Positions 1 through 20,206 of a stretch of 64,000 nucleotides of DNA are shown one piece after another. The translations under genes and the position numbers were made by a program. The notes beneath the pieces are model-generated. The model was not told the origin of the DNA and did not search any database. It was given only the letters and a program-made list of their open reading frames with translations. Source of the DNA: Pyxicephalus adspersus (lineage: Eukaryota; Chordata; Amphibia; Anura; Pyxicephalidae); NCBI RefSeq assembly GCF_032062135.1, contig NC_092858.1, positions 127,879,840 through 127,943,839 on the forward strand, given 5' to 3'. Within the stretch, counting starts at the first letter, position 1. Every line of letters begins with the position of its first letter.

Positions 1-3000
1 AGTGGGTCAAAAGGTTCTGTCACCAAAACACATGGCTCAGCAGCCACTGTTTTAAGAAGCCAATGCCCTAGACAGCTAATTTTATCAGTTCTTTTGCAAA
101 TTAAGTTTTAAGCCTGAAGCAGTTGTTTTGCTAGTAAGAGATTCTCCTTACAGAGGTCCCTAGTGAATGAGAATTTACACATTCGCCTAATGCAGAACTT
201 TAGCTACTTACCTGCCAAGTTTGTATTTGCAATCAGTATTACCAATTTGGAAAACTTTGCTTGTGTCCTGTTTGGACAGAAATTGGGGATTTCTCTAATA
301 GGGATACAAACAAAAAAAAATTCTGTTAAACGCAGAGGGTTTAGAATGTTTGTCAGGGTATTTTCTGTGTTTACTTGTACCCGTATCTCTTCTTGTCTGC
401 TCATTTCTTGGAAGTCAGGTAACATTTCCCCAAAGGAGTCACAAAACAACAGTAAAAACTTTCAGGTAGTGTTAATGCTTCCCTGGTTTATCAAATGTAA
501 AAAAAAAGTTTGGACTGAGGTTGTGTGTTTTTGTCAGTTTCTTGTGCTTGTGTAGAGTAGATTTATATACACCAGAATAGGCTTTATCTTGTGATTAAAG
601 ATATTCACAGTGGGCTAGATACAGAAATTCTTTGACCAGTACATTGTGGAAATAGCACAGTTAAGGTATTTTGTAAATGATCATGTTCACTAACACGTCT
701 TAAAAGTCTTGGTGAGGGTGGGGGAATCCATCATATGAATGTGTTTTTCACAAACTATGTAAAATTGTCATTAACTAAATGTATCATTTTGTCCTCAAGG
801 GATTGTCAACCTTATGTTTTTGGGTCCAGTATACTTTTGGTTTCTAACAAATAGATAAAAAGGCGCAATGCAGCCTAACCAAAAAACTGTATGGGGCAAA
901 TTTACTAGACAAAAACTGGCTTTCTTATTGTAAAAGCGTTTTTGTGTGTCAATGTGAAAAATTTGCTTTGTGTTAAGAATTGTTTTTTTTTTCTGTGCTT
1001 AGTATTTTGATTTTATTAATATTTTGCAAGTCATATCTCAATTACCCCTGTACATTTTTCATGCAGTCTTTTTCCCAATGGCCTCTGTGCATGTAAGTAA
1101 CCTGTCAAGTGTTGATGCTTCCTTTTTCATTTTATTTATTTTTTTTTTTATAGCTTTCATACGGTTATTTCTCAAATTGTAACTGTATATAAAAATACTT
1201 TTAGCTGATCAGACTCTTGCATGACTACATATATCTATATTTATTATATTCTGTGTGACTAGTGAATCATGTCTCTTTGCTACAGAAATCATCTTCATCA
1301 TTCTTCCACAATCCTTGTTAATGTTTGCTGTTTATTACTGACTGATGTTTTTGTGCATCTAAATTGTCCACAGTTAAATGTTGGTAGGGACAAGCTTTAG
1401 TATCCTTAGCTGATTCCAAAACATACATTTATATATTTTCTACAGAAAAAAATAGTATAGTGCTATAGTCATTAGTAGAGACCATTATAGCAAATGATAT
1501 CTATGGGTAATGCTTTTGTAACTCCCTGTAAAGATTTTGGTGTTATAGATAATGATCTTTTAGTGCATAGACTTAGGCATAATATGTAACCTTCCATGGT
1601 TTGTTTCCTTGAGGTAATCCTGCCACAAGGAAACAAAAAGATGTCATTTCTAAGGAGGGTGAGATTAATAACATTGGTTGCAGTGTATCAGGGACCAATT
1701 ATTTTTTACAAAACAAACATTTTTTCTTTTCTCTTGATTGTAATTGCCATCAGTATAACAATACCTATTCCTTGTCTGCAGATCTACATTCTGCACAGAA
1801 AAAAACATAAGGCTAGATTTAATTATTGGCATGTTTGACATTTATAACTTGTATGTACCTTTTAAATGTGAATGTATTTGGTGCAGAAAATGTTTGAAAT
1901 CTCCAAAATCTTGTGACAGAAGTAGAATGTGAGGGGGAATCTTCCAGTTGGTAAAACTACTCTGGTGATAGCTGTGTAAGCAGCTCAGAAAGATTCCCTT
2001 ACTTCCTGTTTCTCTGGGATAAGTGAATGAAAATCCGTTGACACAAAGTAATCTGTGTACCTCAATATGCCATGAGATGTCAGTTTACATACTATTTATA
2101 GACACTCTTCTGTTTTCCCTAAATTGCCTCAATTAATGCTCATTCTTATGTGACCCAAACGTCCAGGGTGAGCTATAATACAACATAGAACAAACTTCAC
2201 TTGCAAAAGTTGTCTGACTTGCATTTAAATGACTATGTAGCACTAATTTAGGTTTTATTTAAATCCTAACAGCACTAGAAATAAGCCATATAGAAATGGA
2301 ATGCTGATAGGAGTATGCTAAAATTTAGCAAGTGTGGTTTTTAAATTTGGAGCTCTTCTGTAAAAGGTTAGAAGAACTTGTAGTTTGCTAACCTAGTGTT
2401 CCATATTAAGGTACCTATGTTGAACTGTGGTTATCTTGCAGTTAATCGTGTATTTCTTACAGATACATATTTTTAATTTGGGGTATTGAGGTTTCCTTTC
2501 TAGTTAATAGTTTTGAATGCAAAAACTGAGCTCAGACTAGAATTTCTGTTCTGTAATTGCAAATATGGTACAGTATTTCATGGCTAAAATTGAATACTAA
2601 AAAATAGGAACTTTTGCATCATGCATTCAAGTAAAATAAGCAAGCATTCCTTGTTTTACTGTCTAATCCGTTAAAAATTAAAAAGTGCTATTACTTTTTT
2701 GCTGCAGTTTCCCAGTAATCAGATAAATTCTGGACCAGCAGCTTAAATACACAGTTGAAATACATATAGTATATGAGAATAGCATTACCTGCAAAATGTC
2801 TTGAAATTCTGCTCATCTGGTTTACCAATTAATTCTCTTACAAAGAGTCCTTGTTCTTTATTGTAGCAGTTGCACAGCTTTGTTAAAAAAGCTAGCCATG
2901 CACCCGCTGAATAAACAATTAAGGAGCAACAAGGTAAACCCGAATAGACAGGCATAAATGCAAATTACAGAAGCGCAGGAAAGACCTCAGCAGTATGAAG

Positions 3001-3408
3001 ATATTCTTTAAGGCCATGTTGAAACTGATGGTGAGGTTGCAGCGCTGTTAACATTTCCTTGATTAAGATGCTACATGTGGTGTCCCATTCATGACCAGCT
3101 TTCAATAATGGAGGCAGCACTTGGTGGGTAAATACCACCTACCGCCACCCATTGTGAAAATGTTCAAAAGCAGGACATACTATTTGGGTGGGCATTTTAA
3201 AGTTGAACACAAAGTGGGTGGGAGGGGAGCTGACAAAATTATAGGGGTTACTGGATTCCTTTGTCTACAACAACCGGGATTTATTGTGTGTTGTCCTGCC
3301 CACTTTTTGACCACCCGCCTAGATTCCCCCCACCCAACTGAATAAAATTTCTGGAGAGTGAACCTGTCAGGCTGCCTTGTACCACACAGTACTGGTATTC
3401 TTACATGT

Positions 3409-3819
3409 TTAAAGGACCTAAAGAGGAACTAAACTGAAAACTGGGGGGGGTAAAATACACCTTCAATCCCTCAGGCATGACATAGGCTGAAAAAAAAATT
3501 TGCCAATCTCACTGCGCGTGCGTGAGATCAGCAGATTTTTCTGTTTGCGGGAAAAGGCTCTTTCTGCGCATGCCCAAGATGCTAGAGCCTCCCGGGATGT
3601 AGGTATGTGGGTATCCTTAGAGGCTTTGCGCTCCTCTTCATTCTTGATCGCCTAGGGGGCGGTGCTGCACCCTTTTATGTAAAGAAAAATTCTTTTTTTT
3701 TTTTTAAAGGGTGTTGCACTAAAAAAAAAAAAAAAAAAAAAGAATTTTTACTTTACATAAAAGGGTTGTCTGCCCTTTTATCTAAAGTGAAATTTCATGA
3801 AAGTTTAGGTACGTTTTAA
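3409..3819. mobile_element. T2/Kolobok-like MITE with TTAA ends
   Basis: The left end is TTAAAGGACCTAAAGAGG and the right end is ...GTACGTTTTAA, so TTAA sits at both borders. Internal sequence (CACCTTCAATCCC, then AATTTGCCAATCTCACTGCG and a CGTGCGTGAGAT stretch) recurs at 5.35-5.54 kb and, more diverged, at 55.2 kb. Xenopus T2 MITEs are known for TTAA target sites and TTAAAGGRR termini, which fits. The right part is an A/T-rich hairpin. No transposase is encoded. Confidence 0.65.
3670..3765. repeat. Inverted repeat with long T and A runs
   Basis: The left arm CCCTTTTATGTAAAG plus AAAAATTC and a long T run faces a long A run, GAATTTTTA and CTTTACATAAAAGGG. Together they form an imperfect hairpin of about 35 bp per arm around a short spacer (AAAGGGTGTTGCACT). 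It lies inside the MITE above. The roughly 20-base A run may vary in length or be mis-assembled. Confidence 0.75.
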
Positions 3820-5311
3820 GAGCTTAAATGTGAAAGTGTTCAGACATGTCTATCTGAGGATGGAAGGGAGGGGGGTGCGCCATCCTGAGTAACTTGCCAA
3901 TTTGATGTTGTTGGTGAGCTGATAATAGACTGTTGGGGTTAAATTGTGTGGCAGGGTCATGAGTGTTAACTTACATGGCAGGCTATAGGATGGAGAGATA
4001 ATTCTGCTAAATATCCATCTTCTTCAAACCAGCAATGATTATCAGTCTGTGAGACTTGCTACCCAACCATTCAATATCACTTTAGTGTTAATGTTTACTT
4101 TTAGCTGTGCCGGCTATGTGCTGTGATAATAAAATCTAAGATAATAAATTTACTGGTTTAGCTTGAATTGTCACTAGTTGAGTGTTTCAGAACACCTAAT
4201 TTGTATTCCTTTTGTAATATCCGCTTACCATAGATTTATTTTAGAACAGTGTTTTACCCATTTCTTATTTTCATTCCAGTAAATTCTGAGTTAGAAAAAA
4301 TGTAAATTGGTATCATTTGAATTTGCATAAATGCAACTTACATTTGCATAAATGCAACTTGAGTTTGCATTTATTTTCCCCACTGAGTTTTAATTTTAAA
4401 CATAATTTGAAAAACCTATACTTTCTGATTTTATACAGGTATTTTGGTCTGTCAGAATCACTGTTCTAGAATGAAATATGTTCAGATAGCATGACTGTAT
4501 TCATCTTTTTGCAAGAATCATTGCATGTTAGAAAACTCAACCTTGCATCAAAGTACTATGCATGTAAGAATCTGTTTGTGCTTGCTTTATTATACTTGTT
4601 GCGTGAAGGTCATTTAGTTTTCATTACAATTTTCACCAAATTGCTTTTTAAGTGTGTATAGTCAAGCTAAATTGTTTACAGCAGGTAATAGAATAAGGAC
4701 CCAACAGTATTTGTGTCCTTGTCTGTCAGGTATGAAGGAAATGTAAAAATATTCTCTACTTTGTAGCCAAAGCTAAATAAGTTAGCTTAGTTTTAATATA
4801 CTAGCAGTCTTCTCACTTCATTGTTCACTTCTCCTGCCTATTTGAAATGGTTTGACAAAAATAGAGAGTTCACCAACCCTATACAGGCTGCAGCTTAAGG
4901 GTTGCTGGTTGAATTAAAGGTTGCTTGATACTCTCATATGGACTATGTCTTTGCTGTCCAAATATGTTTATTTTATGTGGAGGCCGGGTTACAATTTGAA
5001 AGCCCCAGTGAAGAAATTTGTTTTTAATCAATTACCACTTCTGCTGCTGGAGGTAATGTACAGTTTTGCTCCACAGAGCTATTACATTTACCAAAAAACC
5101 CTATTGTGCGCACATATAAGTAACAACTTGCACATGCACATCAATCAGTTCAAGACTCCAAGATCTTCTATACATGTGATAGCTCAGAGAGCATGAGGAG
5201 TAGGGGGGAGCTGCATACCGTAAGCCTAGTAACAGTGATAACATTTATTCTACCCTTAAAATAATGTGATAATAATGATATTGTGGCAATATCATTATTG
5301 TAGATGGGTAT

Positions 5312-5543
5312 TTAAAGAGGAAGAGGAAGAAAAAAAAAACACACCTTCAATCCCGCAGGGCAGACTGAACACTCCGTGGGTGTCTGGCATCTGGTCCCGC
5401 GACATCCCGGAGCTGGTGCTTCATTCGCCGCCATCTTCGGCTTCTCTTCCGGGTTCTTCCTTCTACATCACCCGACCCATGTGCAAGATTGGGTGACGTG
5501 GGATGAAAAAAAATTTGCCAATCTCACTGCGCATGCGTGAGAT
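5312..5543. mobile_element. T2-like MITE copy, right end missing
   Basis: Starts TTAAAGAGGAAG and shares CACACCTTCAATCCCGCAGG and TTTGCCAATCTCACTGCGCA with the 3.4-kb copy. It diverges after TGCGTGAGAT, so the right terminus is lost or degraded. It lies in the same CASK intron. Confidence 0.6.
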
Positions 5544-5718
5544 TATTATTCTACTCTTGATTGAAGATAACCATGGGAGTTGATGGATACGAGAGCATTA
5601 TAAGGTCTACCCGAAAACAAGTCACCATAATTTCATGTTTACTGATACCTTGGTAACATTGGCTGTCACAAAATATGAATAAATAGGTTCAACTGGTTTA
5701 CAAAAAGAGTCATAACTG

Positions 5719-5866
5719 CAGTGTTCTCCCCAGCCCCTTTCAGCCAGGTGGTCACTCCACCCGGCACTTTTCAGGAACCATCCACTGAGTTTGATTGGTT
5801 ACTGATGAGTTGAGTCACAATACAGGGGCTGCCACAAGCTTGAAAAATTTTCTGGGTTGAACACTG
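5719..5866. mobile_element. Short hAT-like MITE
   Basis: The ends are CAGTGTTCTCCCCAGC on the left and, read from the other strand, CAGTGTTCAACCCAGA on the right. These are inverted termini of about 16 bp starting CAG, as in hAT elements. The 8-bp target duplication is not clean, though AACTG occurs on both sides. The element is 148 bp and has no coding capacity. Confidence 0.55.
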
Positions 5867-6093
5867 AACTGGCAGTATGTATACTTTTTGTGTCAGGGGA
5901 CAGCCTTAGTAATATAATATTTAGGTGTAGGTTTATCCACTCAACTGCTAACACTTTTTGCATATTTTAAATCTACTAACGGATAAACATTTATAAATTA
6001 AAATGCAGAGGTCCTACAAGAGTGTGAGAATTAGCATTTGTTTTAGAATATATCACTGTTAAGAGTGAACAATGATATGTAATCTTTTTGTAA

Positions 6094-13240
<7,147 letters not shown>

Positions 13241-14491
13241 ACCACTTTCGACAGAACTATTGGCATTTTATTACTTCTGAACCACCTCGTGCAGTACTTG
13301 GAGAAACCTCTTTGTTGGCATTATGTCAACTGGTCTTGGCCCCTAGAGACTACCTAAATGTAGTGTGACCTGAATTTATAATTATTGTTATGTCCTAATA
13401 GATGGAAATGAACTGAGCAAATTTACATTTTAAAGAGACAGTATCTTTTTTTTTTTTTTTTTTTCTTTCTTTCTTTTTTTCCTTTCTTGTGTTAAACCGT
13501 ACATTTTTTGAAAATCTGCATTATTCAATTCTTTGGAATGTTATATTTTTAAAAACCATAGCTTTTTTTTAAAGGCCTATGAAAACTGCACAAGTGATAT
13601 GCTGCTTTCTATAATCTATTTTAATATTGGGAATTTTCATTAATTTAGCAGGGGTGAAACACTATGTTTTAGAGTCTTTTTAGAGTCAGTGGGCCAATAG
13701 TAAAGGCATATTTAATTTATTTACACTAAATAGCCTTCATCTATTGAAAGAGGAGATACCACGTATTTAATGGCCTTTATCATTTACTGCATACAATAGA
13801 AAATTTTATTTGATACTGTCTCTTTGAAGAGGTCTGTAAACAATATAGAGATTTCAAACCGGGTCTTAATGCATGTGGACAGTCGCAAGCGTTTATACTG
13901 TTGGTGTGTCTGTGTTGAACAAAACTGTAACTTACAAAAACATACATTCCGTTCATGGGAAACCGTACCCGAGGGAATTAAATAAAATTATTATAACCGA
14001 GTTGTAAACCTATGCACATCCCTTGCATTTTGGGCAACTTTATAAAAAGAAACTGATTTTTATTATTAATCATGTAGTGAAATGTGTTTGTAATTTTTGT
14101 CTCAATTTTAATTTTTGTTGTAAACAGGGAAGGGTTATATCAATTTTTTTCCCGTTTTCCCTCCATTTTGGGTCTGTGTTGTCGAGAGAGTATTAATGTA
14201 AAATTAAGTTGTAAGGAATTTTTTTCCTCTCTTATGCATATGTAATTGTTAACAATGCACAACATTTTAAGAGTTATATAATAAAAGGTTTTTGGGGACC
14301 TCAACAAAAATCAAAAATATTCCATGTGAATTAATGTTAAAGAGAAAAAGAAACAAAATATGGCCTATAAATTCTAAATGAAATCAAAGTTCAAGCTGAC
14401 CAATATTTTATTTTATTTTTTAAGCAAAATTTCTTTTATGTGTTCATTTATATGCCTTTCGGTCATTCATTTATTGTGACTGGAAAATAAA
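13241..14491 (+). other. CASK: CASK 3' UTR with candidate poly(A) signals
   Basis: This AT-rich sequence follows the CASK stop and has no competing frame. AATAAA occurs at 13981-13986, 14280-14285 and 14486-14491. The last is followed by a GT-rich stretch (TCTGGTGGCACAGTGGATG), which resembles a downstream processing element. A T/C tract lies at 13448-13492. Alternative or later sites (AATAAA near 15174 and 15209) are possible, so the true end is uncertain. Confidence 0.6.
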
Positions 14492-16743
14492 TGTAATTCT
14501 GGTGGCACAGTGGATGATTGTACAGGTAGTTTGTCTAGTGAATTCATAATATTTGGTCTTAAAGCAGTTGCTAACGGGTTAATTTTTACTCTGCATCTCT
14601 TCTCATTTTATTGGCACAATATAATTGCAAAAATTTGAAGCACAAGGTATACAACAAGTAATCATAATAGGTTATTCACCAGTTATTTCAAAATATATAT
14701 ATATATATATTTTTATGCAGAAGGCAACAGGCGAAATAGACACTTTCATAAATAGGCATTGTTGGGTGGAGATATTCAGTCTTCTTCCTACTCAATTCTA
14801 AAATGTTATTTCTAATATATTGTTACATTTTTCATTAGTCATTTTTATTTTATTTTTATTTTTTTTTTAAATATATAGTTACAGAAGCTCTAAATATTAC
14901 AAATGTTCCTTTACGAATTATGTTCCATTTGGATTGGAGCCCTGTATTTACTCATTTTGGAGGTAGTGACGGAGAGTTAACAGGCTGTTATGAATATTTG
15001 TGACAGTAAACCAAAAATGAAATGTCTTCATCCAACATGTTTTGTTATCTTCAACAATGTTCTATTATTTTTATTATGATTTTACATATACTGTCTTGTA
15101 AATTTTCAAGCTCATTGTAAACTTCCATAAAAAAATAATTGCTCAAGGATGGTTGGGTAGGATAAAGGTAGTGAATAAAAATAGTGAAAAATCACCATGA
15201 AAGTATAAATAAAATCAGATTTATTTTGTTCTGTGCTATTTTATTTCTCTGAGTCCTTCTTTTAATCTGTTAATTTGTTTAATTAATATATGTAATGTGG
15301 CATACATGTCAATAGATATTATGGCTCAAGACTGCCTCCTATACAATTTAAAATATATTTCAGTACTAAGACCTTTCATAAATGGTTTTGATATATCCTA
15401 TTTAAAAAAAATATTAACCAGAATTTCAAAACATTTCTGTTTAAATTACCTTTTACAGCATTACATGAAACAGATAACTACATTTTAATTGCAGTTCATT
15501 TGAACTCTGTTGTTGTTCACAATGAACTTGTTGTGAATTATCTTCAATATTTTTTGTGTATTGCTTAGTCTCTAAGATCAGAGCCTCTCATCCTGTTTAA
15601 AATAATTGGATGGAGAAATTACTGGTGCTAGTGAAACCTAATTACATGATGTTGCTAAGTAGGTTTCTTATGTAAAGAACAGTCATTTTTTTTAGGTTTC
15701 CTAATTTATCTGGTTAACAGTTAAAATATCTTGCCAAGAAGATGTTTGTTTCCAGTGTCTGTTACCTTCATGTTACTTAAGCATTCAGATTCTGTAAATT
15801 ATTTAAAATGTTCAATGAAACATTAATTGTATTTTCTTTTTAGAATTGCTCTCACGTACGTACATTCTGCTGAATGTTGGAAGTAATTGTCATTGCACTA
15901 ATCTGCTCTAACTAAGGGCTACATCTAAGATTACTAAAAAGTTTAAGAGTATCATTAAGTGAATTTGAGTCATCTCGAATTTATGAAGTGTGTTAACAAG
16001 GGGAACTATAGTGTATTTTCACTAAAACATACATGTAGAGTTTTTATATTAACATTTACTTGTAAGCAGTTTTCCATGTGACTTTCAGTTCTGTATACTG
16101 GCTTTTCTGCATCTTCTTACATTTTATAATTTATCCTACTGAGTGTATGTCAAACAGGTGCAGCTAACAATTTGGAAAAGGACTGCTGAGATGATCAGAT
16201 ATGATCATCTTCAGTCTGTCAGAGCAGACTCTTAGACTTGCATTAAAAGCATGAAGAAACAGGAAAGCACTGTCACATCACTAAGCAGCATGCACATTCT
16301 GTATTTGCCATTCCTTTGTGCTTTTAACACGTTTGTTTTAAACATGAATAAGATGTACAAATTGAGTCCTATAAACCTTTATATTTAACCATTCATATTT
16401 AAAACACTTTAAAAACTCTAAAGGTTCCCTTTAATTTGATTTTGCAATTTTTTGTGGTCTCCTGAAAGAAAAGTTTTTTATTTCGGCGACTTTTCACGTT
16501 TCCTATATAGCTATCGGAAAATTTAAATAAAATCTACATAAATTCGTATTCTCTTTAGAAAACATTAAAAAAAAAATCATAACCCAGTATGAAAGATTTA
16601 ACTGTACAGTAGCTCATAAATCAGGAGAACGCAGATACTGTCACTTTGTAAGAATGGTTAATCAGAATTAAAGCCAGGTGAAAGCTCTTTGCAATATGTT
16701 ATTCCTGTGTTTATTTTTCTGCACATCATTGTCTTGTTGTACA
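14492..16743. other. AT-rich stretch after CASK, no gene seen
   Basis: I see no gene or clear mobile element here. A short TA microsatellite lies at about 14694-14711. Part of the stretch may still be CASK 3' UTR if distal poly(A) sites are used. Confidence 0.6.
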
Positions 16744-17770
16744 TACACACCACATGTAACAGTCAAAAGTTTGGATATACTTTCTCATTTAATGATTTTT
16801 AATGGACATCCAAACTAAGAAAGAACAAAATTCACAATAAACAAACCAGTTTTATATTTTAGATTCTTTAAAGTTTCCTTTTGCTTTAATGACTGCTTTG
16901 CACACTCTTGGCATTTTCTCAATCATCTTCATAAGTACTTGTTTCCTGCTTTGGCTTCACTCTGTGGTCAAACTCGTCCCCAACCATCTCATTTTAGTTT
17001 ATGTTGGGTAATTGTGGAGGCCAAGTTTTCTGAAGCAGCACTCTGACTCTCCTCCTAGGTCATATAGCCTGTACATAGTCTGAAGGTGTGTTTGGGGTCA
17101 TTGCCCTGTTTAAAAACAAATTTTCATCCCACTAAGCAAAATGGTATGTCACTGCAGAATGCTGTGGTAGTCATGCCGGTTTCAGTTCCTCGATGCTTCA
17201 TGCTGCAAACTTTAATAGAAACCACTTACCTTTTTCTGTGTCTCACAAAGACATGACAAAAAACTTGAATTTGGACTTCTCAGACCAAAATACAGATTTC
17301 CACTAGTCTCGTATCCATTCTTTCTGTTTCTTGACCCAAGCAATTCTTCCTCATTAGAGGTTTCTTCGTAGCAATTCTACAATGGAGGCCTTTTTGATGT
17401 TGAGATGTGTCTGCCACTTGAACTCTGTTAAGCATTATAATGTGATCTAATCTGAGGTGCTGTTGCAGTTTCTAAGGCTGGTAACCCTAATGAGAACATC
17501 CTCTGCTGCAGAGGTAACTCTTGGTTTTCCTTTTCTGGGGGGGNNNNNNNNNNNNNNNNNNNNNNNNNNNNNNNNNNNNNNNNNNNNNNNNNNNGATACA
17601 TTCAATGTTCATAAAATTTCTTGAATGACTCACCTTCTCGTCCTAAAACAAGGCTTGTCATCTTCATTTACTTAGTTGAGTGGTTCTTGCTATAATATGA
17701 AGTAGAACAGTAGTCTAATGAGGTTTTTTTTCTGTATAGAATTGTACCAACCCTAACTCTGAACAACACA
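16744..17770 (-). pseudogene. Decayed Tc1/mariner-like transposase and 3' end
   Basis: Read on the minus strand, the sequence carries the typical Tc1 order. First comes a helix-turn-helix region similar to CAACTAAGTAAATG...GACAAGCC. Next are the catalytic-domain remnants (TCAGACTATGTACAGGC, GGTTGGGGACGAGTTTG). The end is ATTGAGAAAATGCCAAGAGT, the familiar MPRVC-type C-terminus. The outer end contains AGTCAAAAGTTTGGATA, a Tc1-type terminal repeat. Stops and indels throughout mean no functional transposase. The copy is broken by an assembly gap and its 5' terminal repeat is not identifiable. Confidence 0.8.
17544..17594. other. Assembly gap (51 N)
   Basis: A run of N directly follows a G homopolymer inside the Tc1-like remnant. 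The true sequence and length are unknown, so spacing across this point should not be trusted. Confidence 0.99.
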
Positions 17771-18734
17771 ACTGATGGTTTTAAACACATTAGGAAGGCT
17801 AAAATGTAACTCCTGATTCACTTCTGTTAGAAAATTCCAGGTGATTAACCCATGAAAGGAAAGTATATTAGTGATTCCTTTCTTGCGTAAATAATTGGAT
17901 TTTGCCAGCCACTCATTGGTAAGTAGAAAAGAAATAAAAAAGAGATAATGGGTGTGTTTGTGGCAATTAAGTCTATATATAAATATGTGTAGTGATACAA
18001 TCTCTTTAAATATAGTAAACAATTTAATGTCACATCTAAGCTTTGCTTTCTGGTTGTTTCAGTGGGGTATGTAAAGTATGGTTCTTAACAGGTTTCTTCT
18101 AATTAATATAAGTGATTTCCAATAAATGGAAAAGCCAAGTGTACTCCATAAAGTTATAGATTTGTCTCAGGTTCAGATGCATTTCACCACTTGGGCTTTC
18201 TCAGGAGATAAGAACCATCCAATAGCTATTATGTAAAAACATATATAGATGATGCCAGAGTTTATCAACAAATCATAAAAAGAACATATGCGCAGTATAC
18301 TAAGTATTGTATTAGTAATCCCTAGATAAGTGTATAGCTTTTACATAATAGTGATTCGGTTGGATAATACAAAAGAGATTAAGGTTATAAAAAGGAAGGT
18401 AAGTATGTGTGGGAAAAGGTATAGGTAGAGGAAAATGGAGGTCAAAGTTGTTATACAGGTAGCTTATATATTTTGGACAATATTTATAAATCTTACTTGG
18501 TTTTATATTTTGGATGATATTTGTAATCGTGGTAACATTAGTCATGTTATATACTTGTAAGAAAGTAAAACATACCTAGTGGTATTATTCAAGGCCATAC
18601 AGAGAAACATTTGTACTGTGGGTAGGTAGAAATGGTAAGAGCCCATTTGGAGCAAAGGAAATACTTATTAAAGTTTGTTATAGATGTGGTCAAAATAATT
18701 ACAAAGGTTATTAATTAGGTAATGTTATCTAAGT
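17771..18734. other. AT-rich stretch, no gene seen
   Basis: I see no coding feature. The minus strand at 18174-18205 carries CCTGAGAAAGCC...GTGAAATGCATCTG, one instance of the recurrent hairpin motif described in the findings. Confidence 0.6.
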
Positions 18735-18981
18735 CAGTGGTCGCCAACCTTTTTACTAAATTTACCGGCTCCTGACCATGCATGTGTGGGGAGCTGGGTG
18801 TCACATAAAGGGGGAGAAACTTCCCCATAGTGATGTCATGATGGAATTACCCCGCGCACTTCCAGGGACACAGCTCGCCCATTTCCATGAGCCTGGGATT
18901 TGTACGGAGGACATGGTCCGTGGCTCTGGCACTCGGGGGTGCACCAGCCAGAGCCATGGACCCACCAGGTGGCAACAGCTG
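18735..18981. mobile_element. hAT-type MITE (CAGTGGTCGCCAACC family), degraded
   Basis: The left end is CAGTGGTCGCCAACCTTTTT followed by ACTAAATTTACCGGCTCC, matching the 48.1-kb copy. The internal block GGGTGTCACATAAAGGG...AAACTTCCCC...AGTGATGTCATGATG is also shared with it. The right end is eroded (GGTGGCAACAGCTG), and no 8-bp duplication remains. It is non-coding. Confidence 0.75.
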
Positions 18982-19293
18982 ATAGTTGATTAAACATACC
19001 TATTGATGTGTTCATATACACCATGTAGTAGTCAGTGGGTTATATCCTTGACAGACTAAGTGAGAATGTTGTTTGTTTAAAGACCTAAAGGTAAAATAAT
19101 GATAATTTATTAGAAAGTTTTTTGTTTTAATTATAATTTGCAGAGTAGTCAAATGGGTAAAATAAAAAAAACCTTTTGAATAAAAAGGTTTTTTTTTTTT
19201 TTTTTAAACTTACCAGTCAGAATATTAGAACTTCCTAAGAACAGCAGAGCATCCAGCAAGGTAAAAGACAGGCAGAAATTGATGTTTGCTATA

Positions 19294-20114
19294 CAGGTAG
19301 TCCCCGGGTTAAGGACATCCCACATACTGGTGACTCCTAGATACAAACGGGGATTCCCTGCTCCCTCGTGTGCAGGATGGAGACTTGGAGGGGTGCGGTT
19401 TGCATGACTTGCAGAAGAAATCTTTAAGCTTAACACAGCTGAAGCTGAGTTCTTCTTCAAGCTCTTGTAACTCTTTAATGACCAAGACAAACTCTGCAGT
19501 TGTTTCTTTCTGCATATCAAAGCACAGCTTGCTCCAGAATGAATGTCTAGGCTCCATATTAGAACTGACCTAATTTGATATGAATATGACTTGTATGTTA
19601 AAATAATTCTGCCTTCTTGGAAACAAGCTTTAAACTTCATTATGTGTAGAGACAGATGCGGTCCCTCAAACATCAAACGATTGCGTAACAGAGACAATGA
19701 TTGATCTTCCATGAGTAAATGTCTGAGGATCAGTAACACCTTGGCCAGTTTGACCACCTGGTGGCAGTTTCCGCCCAAACCATTTTGCTATTGCTTGTCT
19801 TCCTGGAGGGGGCAGGGGTATGTGACAACAATCCCTAGCCTGGGACAAAGACAATCTGTATGACCTCTTGATCAAGACTTTACCAGGGATGAATCAACAA
19901 TGTGATTCGCTCTGGACTTGCAGGGGGGTGTGGTTCAAGAAGAGAAAACCATGGTGTTTTATACAGTAACTGACACCACACTGCCTAATAATATGTTGAG
20001 ACAAACATCCATCCTAATTGCATTTATTAAAATAATGTACATGTTCCAACTTACATACAAATTTAACTTAGGAACAAACCAACCCTATCTTGTGCGTAAC
20101 CCGGGGGCTACCTG
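19294..20114. mobile_element. Pogo/Tigger-like non-autonomous DNA transposon
   Basis: The left end is CAGGTAGTCCCCGGGTTA. The right end read from the other strand is CAGGTAGCCCCCGGGTTA, so the 18-bp termini differ at one position. TA flanks both sides (19292-19293 and 20115-20116). The element is 821 bp. TA duplication and CAG..-type ends fit the Tc1/mariner superfamily, pogo branch. A 209-codon minus-strand frame that overlaps it has no transposase likeness. Confidence 0.8.
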
Positions 20115-20206
20115 TATTTGAAGTGTTTGTATCACTACACCTATTTATATATAAACCTTGCCACAAAAAAAAAAAACACTTCTATTATCTATTTTTTATT
20201 TTCTGA

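Noticed and set aside
19149..19778. 209-codon minus-strand frame
   Set aside because: It runs through the left end of the pogo-like element and a poly-T/A run into flanking DNA, and shows no domain. The border crossing makes a real gene unlikely.
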